From Litomosoides sigmodontis (Eukaryota; Nematoda; Chromadorea; Rhabditida; Onchocercidae): a DNA stretch of 64,000 bases. Below the pieces are notes generated by a model. That model was not told the DNA's origin. It made no database searches and worked only from the letters and a program-made list of their open reading frames with translations. The stretch lies in NCBI GenBank assembly GCA_963070105.1, contig OY718805.1:1612001-1676000 (forward strand), given 5' to 3'. Positions 28,208 to 40,768 of the stretch are shown here, in pieces. The position numbers and the translations under genes were made by a program. How positions within the stretch are numbered: the first letter of the stretch is position 1; each line of letters opens with the position of its first letter.

Positions 28208-31200
28208 GAAGGAAGGAAATGAGGGAAGAAAGAGCGAATAATGAAGAGGATAGTTGCGATAATTTAAGAATGTAATATAATAACTATTAATAGTAAAACA
28301 TCTGGATTCCTTTATGACATCTTCGATGTGGGAGAGAACCTAAAATTGATTACCATTAATCCAGTAAATCCTAAATTCATTCATTTACTGTCACTTAATG
28401 ATTGAACGAAAAAAGTCCCTGTTGAAAATTCAACAAAGAAGTAAATTTTGAAGAAGAAATTATTTTGAAAAAAGAATACGAAAGAAAATTTCATTATAAA
28501 AATGGCTAAACTAAAATTAAAACAACTGTAATTCATCGGCAAAAGAAAAAACAAACAACCGGACAAATTTAATAATTTATCATAATTTTTTATTTTTACT
28601 ATTTCAGAAAAAACAAAAACTTTCCCAAGCATTTCTCATTTTTAGTTCTTTTTTTTTCAATTTTGAACTAAAATGTTTAAGAAGAAGGAAATGGATAGAT
28701 TTTAGCAATCAAACAAGCAAAATAAAAATTTAAATTGTAAGAATAAAAAATTTATGAAGTCATATTGCTATTTCTATTTAATTTCCAATATTAAGTATGC
28801 ATTAATTGCATTTAGCATAAATAAATGTGTCAACCTATACACTTTCCTTATTCCATGAAGTAATTTATCATCAAATTAGCATCTTTTTCGGTGAATGAAT
28901 GATAAATGAATTATTGTTACACAGTGGCAAAAGGAACACCGACACTCTTTGTTATCACTCATAATCACAACGACAAATCATTCACATACAATGAGAGAAG
29001 GAGGAAGGGAGAGCAAGGGAGGGTGAGAGAGAGAGAGGGAGAGGGAGAGAGACCGAAGGGATATATTATCTTTTAATAATTATCATCCTCTGCGCATTTC
29101 ATAACTCCTAAACATCAACTGATAGTTATCAGTGCTATCACTGCCCAAACACAATTAGGTGTTGTCATGGGCAGCACCACTTGCACTGAGTGATTGACCA
29201 GTGCGATCATCCCTTATCATATCGTCCTCTCTCGGCCTTATCATTATCATATCACCGTCCCCTCGCCAGTAACATCCTTATCACACGAAGCGGTCAGCGA
29301 AGCGGTTGTTTACGCGGTGCACTGAGGAACGAAGTGAGTGAGGCGCAATATGCTGGAAACTGTCTGCCCAATTCCTTAATCAGATCGCTTCCCAACCCTC
29401 AACCTCAGCTCACCCCAATGACAATAGCAATAAAATTGAATTTATGATCATTGTAAAAGACAACAACTAAACAATTGCCAGGCAAGAATGAAATTTGTCA
29501 TTTGAATAGCAATTAATTAAGCAATTAATTAGTCAATTAATTGAAAAAAAAAAGCGATATCGTAGCCAACAGGGACCAATCGCAGTGATAATAATATTAA
29601 TGAATCAAAAGATTTGTGCGTGCATTTTAAAATGAAAAAACCCTTTCATAACTGTTCAATCATTCCTCTCACAAATCTCTCACTTTAAAATGCACAGCGA
29701 GGTTTTCATCACTTTCTTTTTTTTTTGCAATAAATTAGAAAAATTTTCAAAAATTCATCATTTCCTATTTTTTCCTCCTTTTCACAAGTTTACAAGTTAC
29801 TAGAGCGTTAGAATTCGAAAAAAAAACAAATTACTAAATAATTAGTCAATTATTTCTAATTTCTCACTTTAACAAAAATATTTGCCTTAAACTACAGAAA
29901 GATGATTGTGGCACTTTCCAAAAGTTAAGAGAGAAAGAGAGAGAGAGAGGGGGAGAGAAAAATTTTAATTTTTTTGAAATTCTTCAGAAGTCCTTTTGTT
30001 GCTTTGTTATTATTCAAATTTCTTTCACATTTCCTACTAAACTTTTCATTCAGTTGCGCATTTAATGTGTTCGCCTCCTTTCTTGCAAACTTTTTATTCA
30101 TTCCTTCCCATCACTCCTCCACCTATAATTCTCCCTTTCCCACTCATAAATGTTGAAAAAAAGGAAAATTTTTTTCCAGTTTGTTGAAATAAAACAACTA
30201 CTGCATGTTTGCACAATTAAACTCTCTAACAAAGCGAGAATTGAAATATTTTAATCAAAATAAACGATTAAATAATAACAAAATTTGATTTAGTCCTATC
30301 ATTAAAACAGTTGAAAATAAGTAATAAACTAGTAAAAAATTAGTTTATTTTATCAAACATTCAATTAAATTTCATATTGTCCAATACAAACATTTACTGT
30401 TTGTTTTGTTTAAAATTTATTTCAATCTTATCATATAACCAAATTCAATTATTAAAATTTAAAAGTGTATGTTTTTCTTTTTTTTTGGTGCTATAATTTG
30501 AATATTTAACGCAACAGCAACACAATCACTTCGTATGTAGCAATTAATCATTGGTGTAAATTTGATCACAAATCGTCTCCCCTTTCTGATAACAATAACA
30601 ACAACTGATAACGATAATGATAACGATAATGGCATCATCATCATCATCATTATCACTATTATTACTATAACTATTACTAGCTTCTTTCTTCGTTGTTGAC
30701 AAATATTTCCATGGATAATTAAGCAATTTACCTAGCAATTTCCCATAGAGCATTTATGGAACCGATCTTATCAGTGCTGCCTTATCTCATCTCATCCCAT
30801 CATCAATCAGTGGATGAGTGACTGCTACAACAGTCCCTTATCAAATCACACTTTTCAACAACCAATTTCCCCTCCACCACCACCACCACCACCACCACTA
30901 CTACTACTACTGAAATCTAACAGGATTTCCTTCCGCAAGCAATAATCCATCTTTGCTTCTCTTATATGTGTTAGCAATTTAAAATGTTTCTAATTGATTT
31001 TTTAAACTGAGAAAAAAAAGAGAAGGAAAAAAACATATGTACACCCATATGGTACAAATTTCTATTAGCCACTTATTGATATGCAAATGGATGCACTTGT
31101 TTTTTTTTGGGGGCATACTGTAATCAATCAAAGGATTACTGCCATTACTGTGTAATTTCTGTAAATTTTTTTTTCCATTTAATTTTGGAAATTTTTTTTG

Positions 31201-32197
31201 AAAAAAAGAAGAGAAAAAAACCAAAATTTGTAAAAGGCAGGAAAAGAAATAAGGAATTTCGTGCTTTTTTTTTGGAAAATAATTATTGAGTTTCAAAGTA
31301 TTTGTCATATTTTTAGAGTATTAAAATCTTTTAATTTCTAATCAAAAAAAAGATGCCTTCACTCTTTTTTCACCAAATTATTGTCTCAAACTAATTTGTC
31401 TGTACGAATGAATGGAAAAAAGATAAAAATTTGCTTATTTATCATCATTCATTCATTCAACATGGCCTATATTTCTGAAGTGCTCTTGGACAATCGTAAA
31501 TTTTAATACAAAACTATTAAAAAGACAACTAAATTTAATTTCATATAAATCAAACGAAAAGAGATTTTGAAAACGAATTTTTTTCAAAATTTCCTTTAAA
31601 TCTGTCCTTTATTCCCGTCAATAATTAAGAAGTTCCATAATAATTACATGTAAAATAAAAAACATTTTAGGTTAATTCGTTTTTGTCCGTTCTAAAATCA
31701 AATAAATGTGCATTTGGGGACGTCCAATGGTAATTTCTTTTCAATTCTCACAATTTCTTCAAACACTCAAAATTTTGCTACAAACACCGCCAAAACAGCA
31801 ACAAATTGTTCATTTAAATTTAAATTGAATAGGTGGAGTGGAAAAAAAACGAAGGTTCATTTTTTTATAGAAATAATTCGAAATGTAAATAAATGAAAAT
31901 GAAATAATTTCTAATATTTAAAATATGCGAAATGCATTAGTGGTGATATTTTATTTTTTTTTGTTTTTCAATGTTTTAAACATAAATGAAATTGCATGAA
32001 AAGAAGAGAGAGAGAGAGAGAGAGAGAGAAGCAAAGTGAGAAAGGGAATTAGGAAAACAAAAGTTCCACATACCTTTTTTAGCTGTGATCACAGGCCATA
32101 GTGCGAATAGCAATAGGAGTGAATGAATTATTGAAGATGAAATTAATTTAGCTGTAACCGTCGGCGATAATACCGGGCTCTTCACAGGTGGCTGCAT
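9266..32197 (-). CDS. vab-1: Eph receptor tyrosine kinase (VAB-1 orthologue), complete
   Basis: Ephrin-binding receptor of the plasma membrane. Minus-strand exons: 32197-32074, 26409-26330, 23763-23620, 22807-22677, 22414-22252, 20564-20438, 20135-20019, 15580-15425, 15208-15111, 14523-14321, 14090-13982, 13902-13804, 13545-13403, 13282-13122, 12121-12015, 11865-11728, 11561-11418, 11314-11159, 11083-10871, 10558-10305, 9966-9709 and 9440-9266. All phases agree, predicting about 1099 aa. If the last intron is retained the protein ends at 9666 with about 1055 aa. Approximate residues: signal peptide 1-38, ligand-binding domain 42-230 ([19 protein letters not shown]), Cys-rich region 240-345, two FN3 domains 348-555, membrane span 576-598, juxtamembrane tyrosines YVDP and YEDP. 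The kinase has [12 protein letters not shown] (K706), HRDLAARN (D801), DFG (D819) and activation-loop [12 protein letters not shown] domain lies at about 985-1042. All catalytic residues are present. The start is the first ATG in frame with the signal peptide. Confidence 0.94.
9666..9708 (-). CDS. vab-1: Alternative (retained-intron) C-terminus of the Eph receptor
   Basis: Reading straight through the weak donor at 9709 extends the SAM helix with [13 protein letters not shown] and a TAA ending at 9666. The end T-L-I has Thr at position -2 and Ile at 0, the pattern of a class I PDZ ligand, which many Eph receptors carry. The choice between this end and the spliced tail cannot be made from DNA alone. 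Confidence 0.45.
12122..13121 (-). other. vab-1 intron between the membrane-span exon and the juxtamembrane exon
   Basis: One kilobase of AT-rich intron between the exons at 13282-13122 and 12121-12015. A short ORF at 12187-12372 looks hydrophobic but has no phase-compatible role. I see no other feature. Confidence 0.6.
14919..14940. repeat. Perfect 22-bp palindrome in a vab-1 intron
   Basis: The sequence is its own reverse complement over 22 bp, centred on TATCGATA with arms GCATTGC/GCAATGC. It lies inside the GC-AG intron between the two exons that encode the first FN3 domain. The function is unknown. Confidence 0.9.
15581..20018 (-). other. Large vab-1 intron (4.4 kb) with simple repeats
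   Basis: It lies between the two Cys-rich-domain exons. It holds (CT)n near 15849-15866 and 16029-16040, a long (ATT)n region at about 16885-17100, a short (CA)n at 17528-17543 and an ATT-rich patch at 18840-18915. The less AT-rich stretch 19100-19640 has ORFs on both strands but no family match or phase-compatible splice sites. It could hold an enhancer, or nothing. Confidence 0.55.
16885..17100. repeat. (ATT)n / TAATTATTATT repeat in a vab-1 intron
   Basis: Imperfect ATT trinucleotide array interrupted by TAAT and ATAATTATAATT units. It is low-complexity intron filler. Confidence 0.85.
20565..22251 (-). other. vab-1 intron (1.7 kb)
   Basis: AT-rich intron between the exon ending the ligand-binding domain core (22414-22252) and the exon starting IFYEVCPE (20564). 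It contains a (CT)n run at about 21433-21466. The stretch 21580-21800 is less AT-rich, without a supported exon. Confidence 0.6.
23764..26329 (-). other. vab-1 intron (2.6 kb) with purine and CATTC repeats
   Basis: It separates two ligand-binding-domain exons. It contains (CA)n at 23862-23878, (GA)n at about 24407-24460 and a CATTC pentamer array at 25755-25817. No coding signal beyond low-complexity ORFs was found. Confidence 0.6.
25755..25817. repeat. (CATTC)n pentanucleotide array
   Basis: About a dozen CATTC units with two CGTTC variants, in a vab-1 intron. The array produces the H-S-I-P-F periodicity of a spurious 182-residue ORF on the plus strand. Confidence 0.9.
28175..28206. repeat. 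(GA)n dinucleotide tract
   Basis: Uninterrupted GA repeat in the first vab-1 intron. It is one of at least ten GA/CT tracts scattered across the window. Confidence 0.9.
30873..30911. repeat. (CCA)n followed by (CTA)n
   Basis: About eight CAC/CCA units passing directly into four CTA units, in the first vab-1 intron. Confidence 0.85.
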
Positions 32198-32226
32198 AAG
32201 CGCCACTAGTGGCCCAAGGCTAATTG

Positions 32227-32304
32227 TCAATTTGATCGTCCAAAAATACACTTTTCCACGAAACGAGCCAAGAAAAGCGAGAACAAAGTTCTCAGGTGGA
32301 GCAT
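32227..32304 (-). promoter_or_regulatory. Possible upstream ORF in the vab-1 5' leader
   Basis: An ATG at 32304 opens a 25-codon ORF (starting MLHLRTLFS, ending GRSN then TGA) that stops 29 bases before the vab-1 ATG at 32197 and is in another frame. If the transcript starts upstream of it, the ORF could dampen translation. If a trans-splice site lies between the two ATGs, it is irrelevant. Confidence 0.3.
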
Positions 32305-33383
32305 ACGAATGGGCACAGTCGGCAGCTATTGAATTGAAATGATGCTAATGCAGTTAGCTTCTAAATGATTTCAATATTTGATGGCATTTCCTCTTCAATC
32401 GATCATTTCACCAAACAAAGTTAAGTCAACGAAATCCACACAGCCAATGTTATTTCCAGTAAATAGCCATAATAAATTGCAGAAACTGTCTGAAATTAGC
32501 AAATATTTTATACGTAATAAATTAACTACTGTAAAGTAATAGATAACTAATTAATTATTATAAAGTAATAAATACGTACATGTTTGACGGTAAGACAAAG
32601 CAAAAACACGTACGCATTTAGTGGTGAAATATTGCTATTGCAACAAATGCTAGTTGCAAAGTATTAAATGTTCAAAAAAAAGCAAAATAAAATTAAGCTG
32701 ATAATTTCATGCAAGATCAGTTGAAAAGATCGAGACTGAAAAACTTGAATTAGCATTTGGATTTAGCACAACATGATCTAATGAAATTCTCTACCGCTAA
32801 CTAGCAGTGTCTATTAGGAATACTTTGATGATTTTTTATTAAATAATGAAATACTTGAAGTGAAAATAACTGCACAAACAATGGTAGGTGGCACTGCGAT
32901 AGAAATTAAATAATTAACTGAAAACATCCGTGGTAGGAAGAATGATGAAATTTAATTAATGAAGCATTGCGCACAGATGTTTGATCGGAAAGAAAGGAAG
33001 AGATGATAATTGCAGATGTTATCAGATGTTATCAGTGAGCAATTGATAATATCAGCTATTGTTATTGAAATCAACTGAATGCAACTGTTCAGGAAATATT
33101 TTCAAAAACGAACGAAAAAAAATTATTTAACTCTAAACAATTACTGCAACTTCAACTGATTAATAGCAAATGTTACCAGAGAGAGAGAGGGAGAGAGAGA
33201 GAAAGAGTGAGAGAGAGACGCATTATAGGAAAAATGTTAGCTGTAGAATTCACATCTTTGTCTTGGTATCAAAAGTGAACTACGATATCTCTCCTAGCTC
33301 GATGAATGAATTCAGCTTGCAATTTTCCATGCAATGATCATCGTTCAAAACGGACTACTCAAATATAGCTTATCAATATTCAA

Positions 33384-33446
33384 CCGGATTAACGCATTAG
33401 CTAGCCGGATTAACGCATTAGCTAGCCGGATTAATGAGCTAGCTAT
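33384..33446. repeat. Three tandem copies of a 21-bp unit
   Basis: The unit starts CCGGATTAACGC and ends with the palindromic run TAGCTAG. Copies one and two are identical and copy three diverges after GGATTAA. It lies about 1.2 kb upstream of the vab-1 ATG. The in-frame translation (RINALAS repeats) is probably coincidental. Confidence 0.9.
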
Positions 33447-33519
33447 CAACATTTCTCATAAAAGGCAGATATACATGATATTTTACATCAATAAATCATC
33501 TCACAATGATAAAAGATAA

Positions 33520-33860
33520 GCGTCACATGTGCGAAATACGTTAAACGTGCACTTTGACGAGAGCAACGTAAATGATGATGCTATTGGTGGAATGGAGCAA
33601 AATCCAAATACATATGCATATATACACATGCCGACGCCCACGCACACAGATATACACCCACGCACACACGACGAATTTTCAACATTCCCCAACGGCAGAG
33701 TGAAACGAGCGCAGTAGGCGGCTGAAGCTGTCCGAACTGATCGGTGCAGGTAACTGCCACTGCCTAGTTCACGGGGGTGGGAAGAGCGAGGAAAGGGCGG
33801 TGCTGTCAAGGACAAGTGTCCGTGAAATGCGTGTGATCTGTCGCGCGACACATTCATTAC
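33520..33860. promoter_or_regulatory. Locally GC/CpG-richer segment upstream of vab-1
   Basis: This is the most GC- and CpG-rich few hundred bases in the vicinity (ACGACG, GCGCG, GTCGCGCG motifs). It lies about 1.3-1.7 kb upstream of the vab-1 ATG and is flanked by a (CT)n tract at about 33930-33965. It could be a promoter or a 5' untranslated exon. An antisense ORF of 118 residues across it has no family pattern. Confidence 0.3.
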
Positions 33861-35296
33861 AATTAAAAGTTAAGTATGAAATAGCGTCAAAGAATTGCTG
33901 TTTTCTTTTTTAGTTACCGCAAAATAGCCAATCTCTCTCTCCCTCTCCCTCTCTCTCTCTCTCCTCCCTGCTACTCTCAAAAAAGTCTTGGCAAAATAAC
34001 ACTTCTTAATTAATTTAAATTTGCCTATAGCGAAATTTTTAGCTAATTTAATTCTTTAAGCTCAAGCAGCCATGCAAGCAGCCATATCATCGATGGGACG
34101 ATGAATGTAATTAAAACTTTAAAAGTTTCGAAATAGAAATTTGAAGCTTATAATGCATGCATTGTAATATATCAATGTACTTGCATGGAATGAGATTTCA
34201 TATAAAACAAATTACTTTCAATTCCTAAGAGAGAGAAGGAAAAGGAGAGACAGAGAGAGGAAGACAAGGAGAGGGAAACGAAGAAATTTTACACTTTGAA
34301 ACACCTATCTCTCAAACGATATACTAGAAGTGGCTTCAAAGTAACAAATAATTGTTCACTGTCGTTTCGAAATTAACAAATTACATAAACGCACGATCCA
34401 TCCACCCATTGGATGACATTAAATCTTCCAACGAAGCGAATATTTAAAATAAAACAAGGGATTTCCACTTTCACTAAAATGTTCATCTGAATTTTAATTT
34501 TATGTAAAAAAATTTTCAAAAATGAAAAATTCTCTTCTCTTCAATCTTCCTCCAAAAATTCATCTCAATATGAATTTGGCTGCATTGCTTAAAAATGGAA
34601 ATTCTGCAGTTATAAACGATTTTCGTAATTAAAATTTTAAAAAGTTGAAAATAAAAAAGACCGCTGTTTACGTCACTCATATTGCTTTATGCGATGGATG
34701 GTATTGTGTGACGTAATTGCACGTAACGTATTTAGCAAATACGTTTTCTTCTTAAATATCTATTTTTTTAAATAGCAATTTGATGGCCGGTGTACAAAAT
34801 TTATGCGATTTCATATTCCTTTCCTTTTGAATATGTGATAATTTACCTAAATTTGAACAAATTTAAAAATTTATTTAAAGTAGCTAATTTCTTCAAAATT
34901 TGTAATAAAGGAAATTATGGACACTTTGCATATTTTAAAAGGAATTTGAAACAATTTAAAATTAGTAATATTACCACTAGAATACCGTAGCAAGCTAATA
35001 TTTTCATTTTTCTTTAAAAAAAAGATTGCTAAAATTATAACCTTAAAAATGTGCGAAACATATGAAATGATTAAACAAACATAATTTCAATAAATAAAGT
35101 AAAAAGGTTAAGTGAAAAGAAAAAGGGAAAATTGCAGTGAAATCCAAAAGTACCAAAAGTAAACGAGTGGCGGAGGAGAGGGCAGTTCGAGTGAGAGGAT
35201 AAATGTTGTGGAATGAAATGTCCAAATTACAATATTCAAATGATTTACGACTGTAATTGCTATTATGAGTGATTGTAGCAGCAACAAACGATTCAG

Positions 35297-35425
35297 ATGG
35301 ACCGCCCGTCCGTCCATTGGTCCGTCCGTCCGCCGGTCCGTCCGCCCGTCAGTCCGTCCATCCACCATCCGTCCATCCGTCCATTCGTCCATTCGTCCAT
35401 CAATCTCTTCATCCGTCTATGCAGC
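35297..35425. repeat. (TCCG/TCCA)n tetranucleotide array
   Basis: Degenerate GTCC/CATC tetramer repeats on the plus strand with TCCG, TCCA and TTCG variants. They create serine/proline-arginine low-complexity ORFs in several frames on both strands. Confidence 0.9.
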
Positions 35426-38400
35426 CAGCCAACAACCAAATTCATCCATTTTTTACAATGCAACAGAACATTCCCACTTCGGTCATCGATCGTACAACCA
35501 TTTACAATCAGTTAATCATCACTTTTCAGGTTCTCACCTCTCTCTCTCTCTCTCTCTCATTACCTCGCCCTTCAACTAATATGCATCGATTGCAAATTTG
35601 CTCCAAATAATTTATTCATACGTTTTTCTGATTTTCGTAAAAATTCATTTAATAATTATTTAAAATGTAGAAAATTAAATTGATTAATGCATAATTTATT
35701 TGATTAATTAAATATGCTTGATCACTTATCGATCTGTCTAAATCACTCAGCAATACACTGATCAAATGGCAGCATGGTCGAATGAGTTCAGAAGCAATCA
35801 GAAAGTCAAAAATATGCGAAACATTTAATTTTGTGATTAATTTTCGTTTATATTTTGAAATTATGATTTTATAATTCTTTGTTTATATTTTAAACATTCA
35901 ACAAAATTTGTTGCGAAATAGGACAAAAAATATAGCTATTTGAAATGTACAATAATTTAGCATTTTAACATCTTTTATACTTTTTTCGAAAAGTTTTTAG
36001 CAATAATTTCTGTGTCTAATGAAAACGCTGTCATATTATTTAATATGCAAATTAGATGTGGAAGAATTCTGTGATAATTAAAATGCAAAATTCCACGGAA
36101 GTCAGGAAGAAGGAGAGGGAGAGAGGGAGCAGAGAGAAGTACGATTTGATGAGTTAAAATGAAACTTTTTCAATCGTTTCAAAACGAATTGCGCCTCTCA
36201 GTTCCTCTGGTAAGAAAGAAAATGATGAAATTTTGATAGTAAAAGATGCCGCAATGGATGCTTATCAGAATGCTAAATCTGGTCGATGGAAATTGATCAG
36301 GAAGAGATGAGAAGAGAGAAACAGTTGTCTTTCATCCTCCCCCTCCTCCCTCTCCTCCTCCTCCTCCTCCGAACATTCTTTCTAATTCAATGCAATTCAA
36401 TTCAAAAATCACTGCACCCACATTTTTCATGCTTTTCTTTTTTGTTAACTGCAAAATGGCGCAATTAATCAGACGAGAGGAGCGCCGCCCTGCCATTTCT
36501 TGCAAGGAAGGAACTCGGAAAATTCTTTGCCTCTGAATTCACCGATTTTCGCATCCTTATCAGCTGATATCAAATGTCGAAATTTCCACCCTCCTACATC
36601 ATCTCATGCGAATCTCCATCTTCTCTCTCTTGCATCCATTTCAAAATTAGCCTCATTATCATCCATTTCAGTCTAGGCATGCAACAGATTAGCTTCACTT
36701 ATCATCCATTTCAATCTAGGCATTAACATATTGCGCAACAACCGATGAAATATTTCGCACCACAATTGTCGGAATGTTTGCGCCTCCTAAATTATCCGTC
36801 CTATTTGCAATTTTTATCGGCTGATAACGTCTCACATATCACATTGATAAGTGATAATTATGCAAAAAATCGTTAATATTTCATATCACATATTTTTATA
36901 GCAATTTTTTTCCAACCCAAACAACGCTTAATTTAGAAAAGCTATCAAAATTTGTGCAATTGTTAGCATTTGCAAGATTTTCAGTGCTAAACGTATTTTC
37001 AGTTATTCGACTTTAAAAATGTTCTAATCCAGGAATTTAAAAAGATCACTTTTAAAATTTACACATTTAAAAATCACACAAATTAGCTTGATAAATTAAC
37101 AAAAATCTTTTCTAATTCTAACTCAGTGAAAACAAAAAAAAAAGAGGAAATTGCCAACAATTTAAAAAAAAAACTTTACAAATAAAATAAATGAAAGAAG
37201 TAAGATAGAGCAAAGATCATTGCGCCCGAAAGTAAAAATAGCGCACAGGTTGAAATTTCAAATTAGTGAAATGAATATTACATCCTACATTGAAGTTGGA
37301 AGTAGCAGTTATCAAATATTGGTGATTAAGAGAACTCTTATTGGCAGATATGAGTTCTTCAAATAATAAAATAGATTCCTAAAAAATAATTAATTACAGA
37401 AAATTACATGTAAGTATAGAATTCAAGTTTTTGAGTACTTTGAGAAACGAGTACTTAATTAGCACACCTAAAAGGGTACACTTTGTAGGATAAGATGGAT
37501 GGAACAATCATTCTAAAGCAGTGAATTTTTCACGGATATGCCTCATACGAATTACTACTAATCAATAAATTAAATTAAATAATTCGAAATGCATTAAATA
37601 TTTTGCCGATAAATTTATCGTGCATTTAAAACAGGAGAAAATAATCAAAAATTATTAACATTTTCACTAACAACTTTATTTCATTCATTAACCCTCAATA
37701 ATACGAAAATTTTTGTACATTAAAATTGACCAATTTTAAACAGATTTTCAAATTCTCAATTATTGAATAATTACGTATGTTAATTAATTTAAAAAAAAAT
37801 TCGGAAAGGTTTAAAATAACAACTAATTTTTTTTTGATTGTTCATAGAAATGCATGAATAATTAGCTAATAAAAGATTATTTAACAATCGGAAGAGCTCT
37901 TAGCAGCAAGCCATAGATAGCATTAATTAGTGCTAATTGGAAAATGTGCTATTTCATTTCTAAAGATAGTTTGAAAAATTTATTGAATAAAAGCATTTTG
38001 AAATGGAAAAAAGAGGTAAAGAAATTTTTGAGTTATACCAATTAAATATTTGCTAAAATTAATGAAATCACTAAGTAATTGCTGTTAAAGACGAAATGCA
38101 TAAGGTTAAAAAGTTGAAGCGTTTTAAATTGAAATTTCTAACAGTGTTGCTTCCAATATAATAATTTCTCCTTCTTTCATTCTTCCTTTTTTTTCCATTT
38201 ATATCTCAGCAAATTTGAATAATTTCATAAAAATTATACAAACGTACGCATTGCTAATGGAAATGATGAGAGAAACAGGAAATTAATTAATGAAATTAGA
38301 AATGAATAAAGTGATAATTTCAATTTGAAAGAAAAGGGAAGGGAACTTGCATCAAAGTGTTTCGTCTCAGAAACTAAAAGATGTAAAAAGCGGAAAAGAA

Positions 38401-40693
38401 CGAAAATTTCAACCGGTCGCTCAGTCAGTTGCGCCATTATTTATCATCAATCTTGTGACATTTTTGTTACAAAATTCAGAAAAGACGATATGCGCACTTT
38501 GAAAAATGGAAAAAAAAAAGATAGGAGGGGAGGAAGAGACAGAGATAGAGAGGGCGAGGGAGAGATTATCATGTGCTAATTTCAGTACGAAATTTCAAAA
38601 TTGCTGAAAATCATAAAAAATAGCAGTAGTAGCACAGCCATTATTTTTGTAATTAATTGCCAATTTTGAATTCTTTTCATTTTTGCAAATCCTAATGAAA
38701 AGAAAAAAAATAGTTTAATAATATCGATGCAACAAGAGTAAATACATCGATAATTTTTAGTAAACCGATAATATTCTCGAATTCGTCAAATATTCAATGA
38801 ATAATATTTGAAATGAATCTACGCTTATTAATTCAATTATTAAATTGCATTTTTCATTAGTAGGATTTTCAATTTGTAACCTCTCAATTCAGATATATGA
38901 TTTCTGTTCATTAAAATGCAAGCACATCACCTACCTATCATTACCCGAATTATATTAATTTAGGTATGCTTAATTATTCACTCAAAAATATGTGTGCGTT
39001 AAAAAAATGTAAATTTTGCAAAAATTTTAGAGTAAATTTCAAAACGACAATAATTCTACTAGGGTGTCTCAACATTTACACACGTGTGGTTACGTGATTA
39101 CGTTTCATACTTAAGTTATTCATGGCTAGCAGCAAAATACCTTAAGAGGTGCGGTGAATTTTGTTAGCAATTGTTGATTACCTTAAAAAAATTATTAATT
39201 AAGGCCCATCTGTGGCTTTACGCATTCAGATGGATGAAATGAGGACTTCATTAATAATTTCAAAATTTATTGTCAGCTAAATTGCGTGCTCTTTTCAATG
39301 AATTAAAAATGAAATGTGTGTAAGCAATAGACAAATGAATAAGTAATTAACAAAGTGAGAGAGAGAGAGAGAGAGAGGGAAATCTTTTCTTCATCGAGAA
39401 GAATTGTCGGCAATGTGGAAATTTCACGTACATATAATTAGCAATCATCGAAAGGAAGAGAGAAGATAAATTAAAAGTTGCGAATTTTTAGCGCAAATAT
39501 GCTTTCTTTCTTTCATTTTACAAATTCTATAATTAACTAAAATTCATAAATGAATCATTTTACCTATCGTAACTTTACCTTTCTAAACTATTCGTGCACC
39601 TATCACTTTATGGAACTTTCAAATTTGCTAACAGTTGCACTCTGAAGAAGAGTAGGTCATCCCACGGTTACGATAAGTGTAAGTGAAGGAGGCAAACGAT
39701 CTTCTTCTCAATTTCTCAAACTCTCATCTATCTAGTGCGAACTGTAAGCATCAATTCCATTATTACAATACGCAGCTGTTTGGTTGCTAATGTACAACTT
39801 TCGATTCAACCGGTTAATTCTGAAGCGGAATGACTGCCGGAGTGGACAAAATTCCGGTTGAGTAAAATGGTACAAATATAAATTATCATCCACCACCCAA
39901 TTTCATTCCTCCATTACAGAAAAAAAAACATACAAATTTCATTCGTTAATTAAAAATGGATAAGAGAAATGTGAAGTGTTGAAGAAAGGATGAAATTTTT
40001 TGAAATTATTAAAAGTGATTAATGAGGATAGCTGTAAGTGAGGAGCTAAGACGGACGTCAAAAGTGTTTTACGATGTCAAAACTATTAGCTCTATGGTTG
40101 AAATTGTTTAATGGTATTGCTCATCAACGAATAAACTTTTCATTTAACAAAAATTTTCAACTTCACAACACAATTGTCACAGCGCACCAAGCTGTTACTG
40201 TCATCACCGACAGAATCACATTTCATTATCGCACTATCATTATTTATCATCTCTCTATCACTGGCAACCTTTAATGCTACAATTAATTTAAATTTTTGCT
40301 TCTTTTTTTTTCAAATTTACAATTGTTAATGTTAATATCAGCGTTATCACTGTTATCATTTGCAGCACTATGAGCACTACTGCTAACCATCTTACAACTA
40401 ACAATTTTAATAATTGCTTTAATAATTTAATAAAGCGACAAAATTTACATTCGCTCAATTACAATAAATTATTAATGTGTTGTAACTGTAAATTGTAAAA
40501 TTTTAGTAATTATGACTAGTTAATTTTACACACTAACATTTATCACTCCTTATTTTATCACTGATCATCTCTTGCAAAAATTTGATAAATATTGAAATTT
40601 TGGCAAAGTTAAAAATGGATGTTTGTATTATCACTGCACACTATGATGTTGCAGCACCTACGACATGTTCGAAAGGCTTCCATGACGATGACC

Positions 40694-40768
40694 ACAATGA
40701 CCATAATGACCATAGGGCAGGCATAAAGGTCATCAGAGGAAATGTTTATGGGAGATTATGGTCATTGT
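40694..40768. repeat. Inverted repeat with 14-bp perfect arms and 47-nt loop
   Basis: The left arm ACAATGACCATAAT (40694-40707) is the exact reverse complement of 40755-40768. The outer flanks (GACGATG on the left, CGATCGTC on the right) are partly complementary, and the left arm side has direct AATGACCAT repeats. An RNA hairpin could form from either strand. Confidence 0.75.

Larger units (their letters stand above)
26410..32073 (-). other. First intron of vab-1 (5.7 kb)
   Basis: It lies between the signal-peptide exon and the first ligand-binding exon, joined in phase 1 to give Val. It contains (ATT)n at 26690-26865, purine (GA)n runs at 28175-28206, 28980-29052, 29930-29958 and 32003-32030, and a (CCA)n/(CTA)n block at 30873-30911. 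The stretch 29160-29430 is clearly less AT-rich than the rest, a possible regulatory element. No exon is supported. Confidence 0.6.

Noticed and set aside
33501..33857. 118-codon minus-strand ORF with Cys and Val runs
   Set aside because: No recognisable domain or phase-compatible neighbours; the Val/Cys part comes from a CA-rich repeat. Better explained as a GC-richer regulatory patch.
35265..35610. Overlapping Pro/Ser/Arg-rich ORFs on both strands
   Set aside because: Produced by the degenerate TCCG tetranucleotide array.
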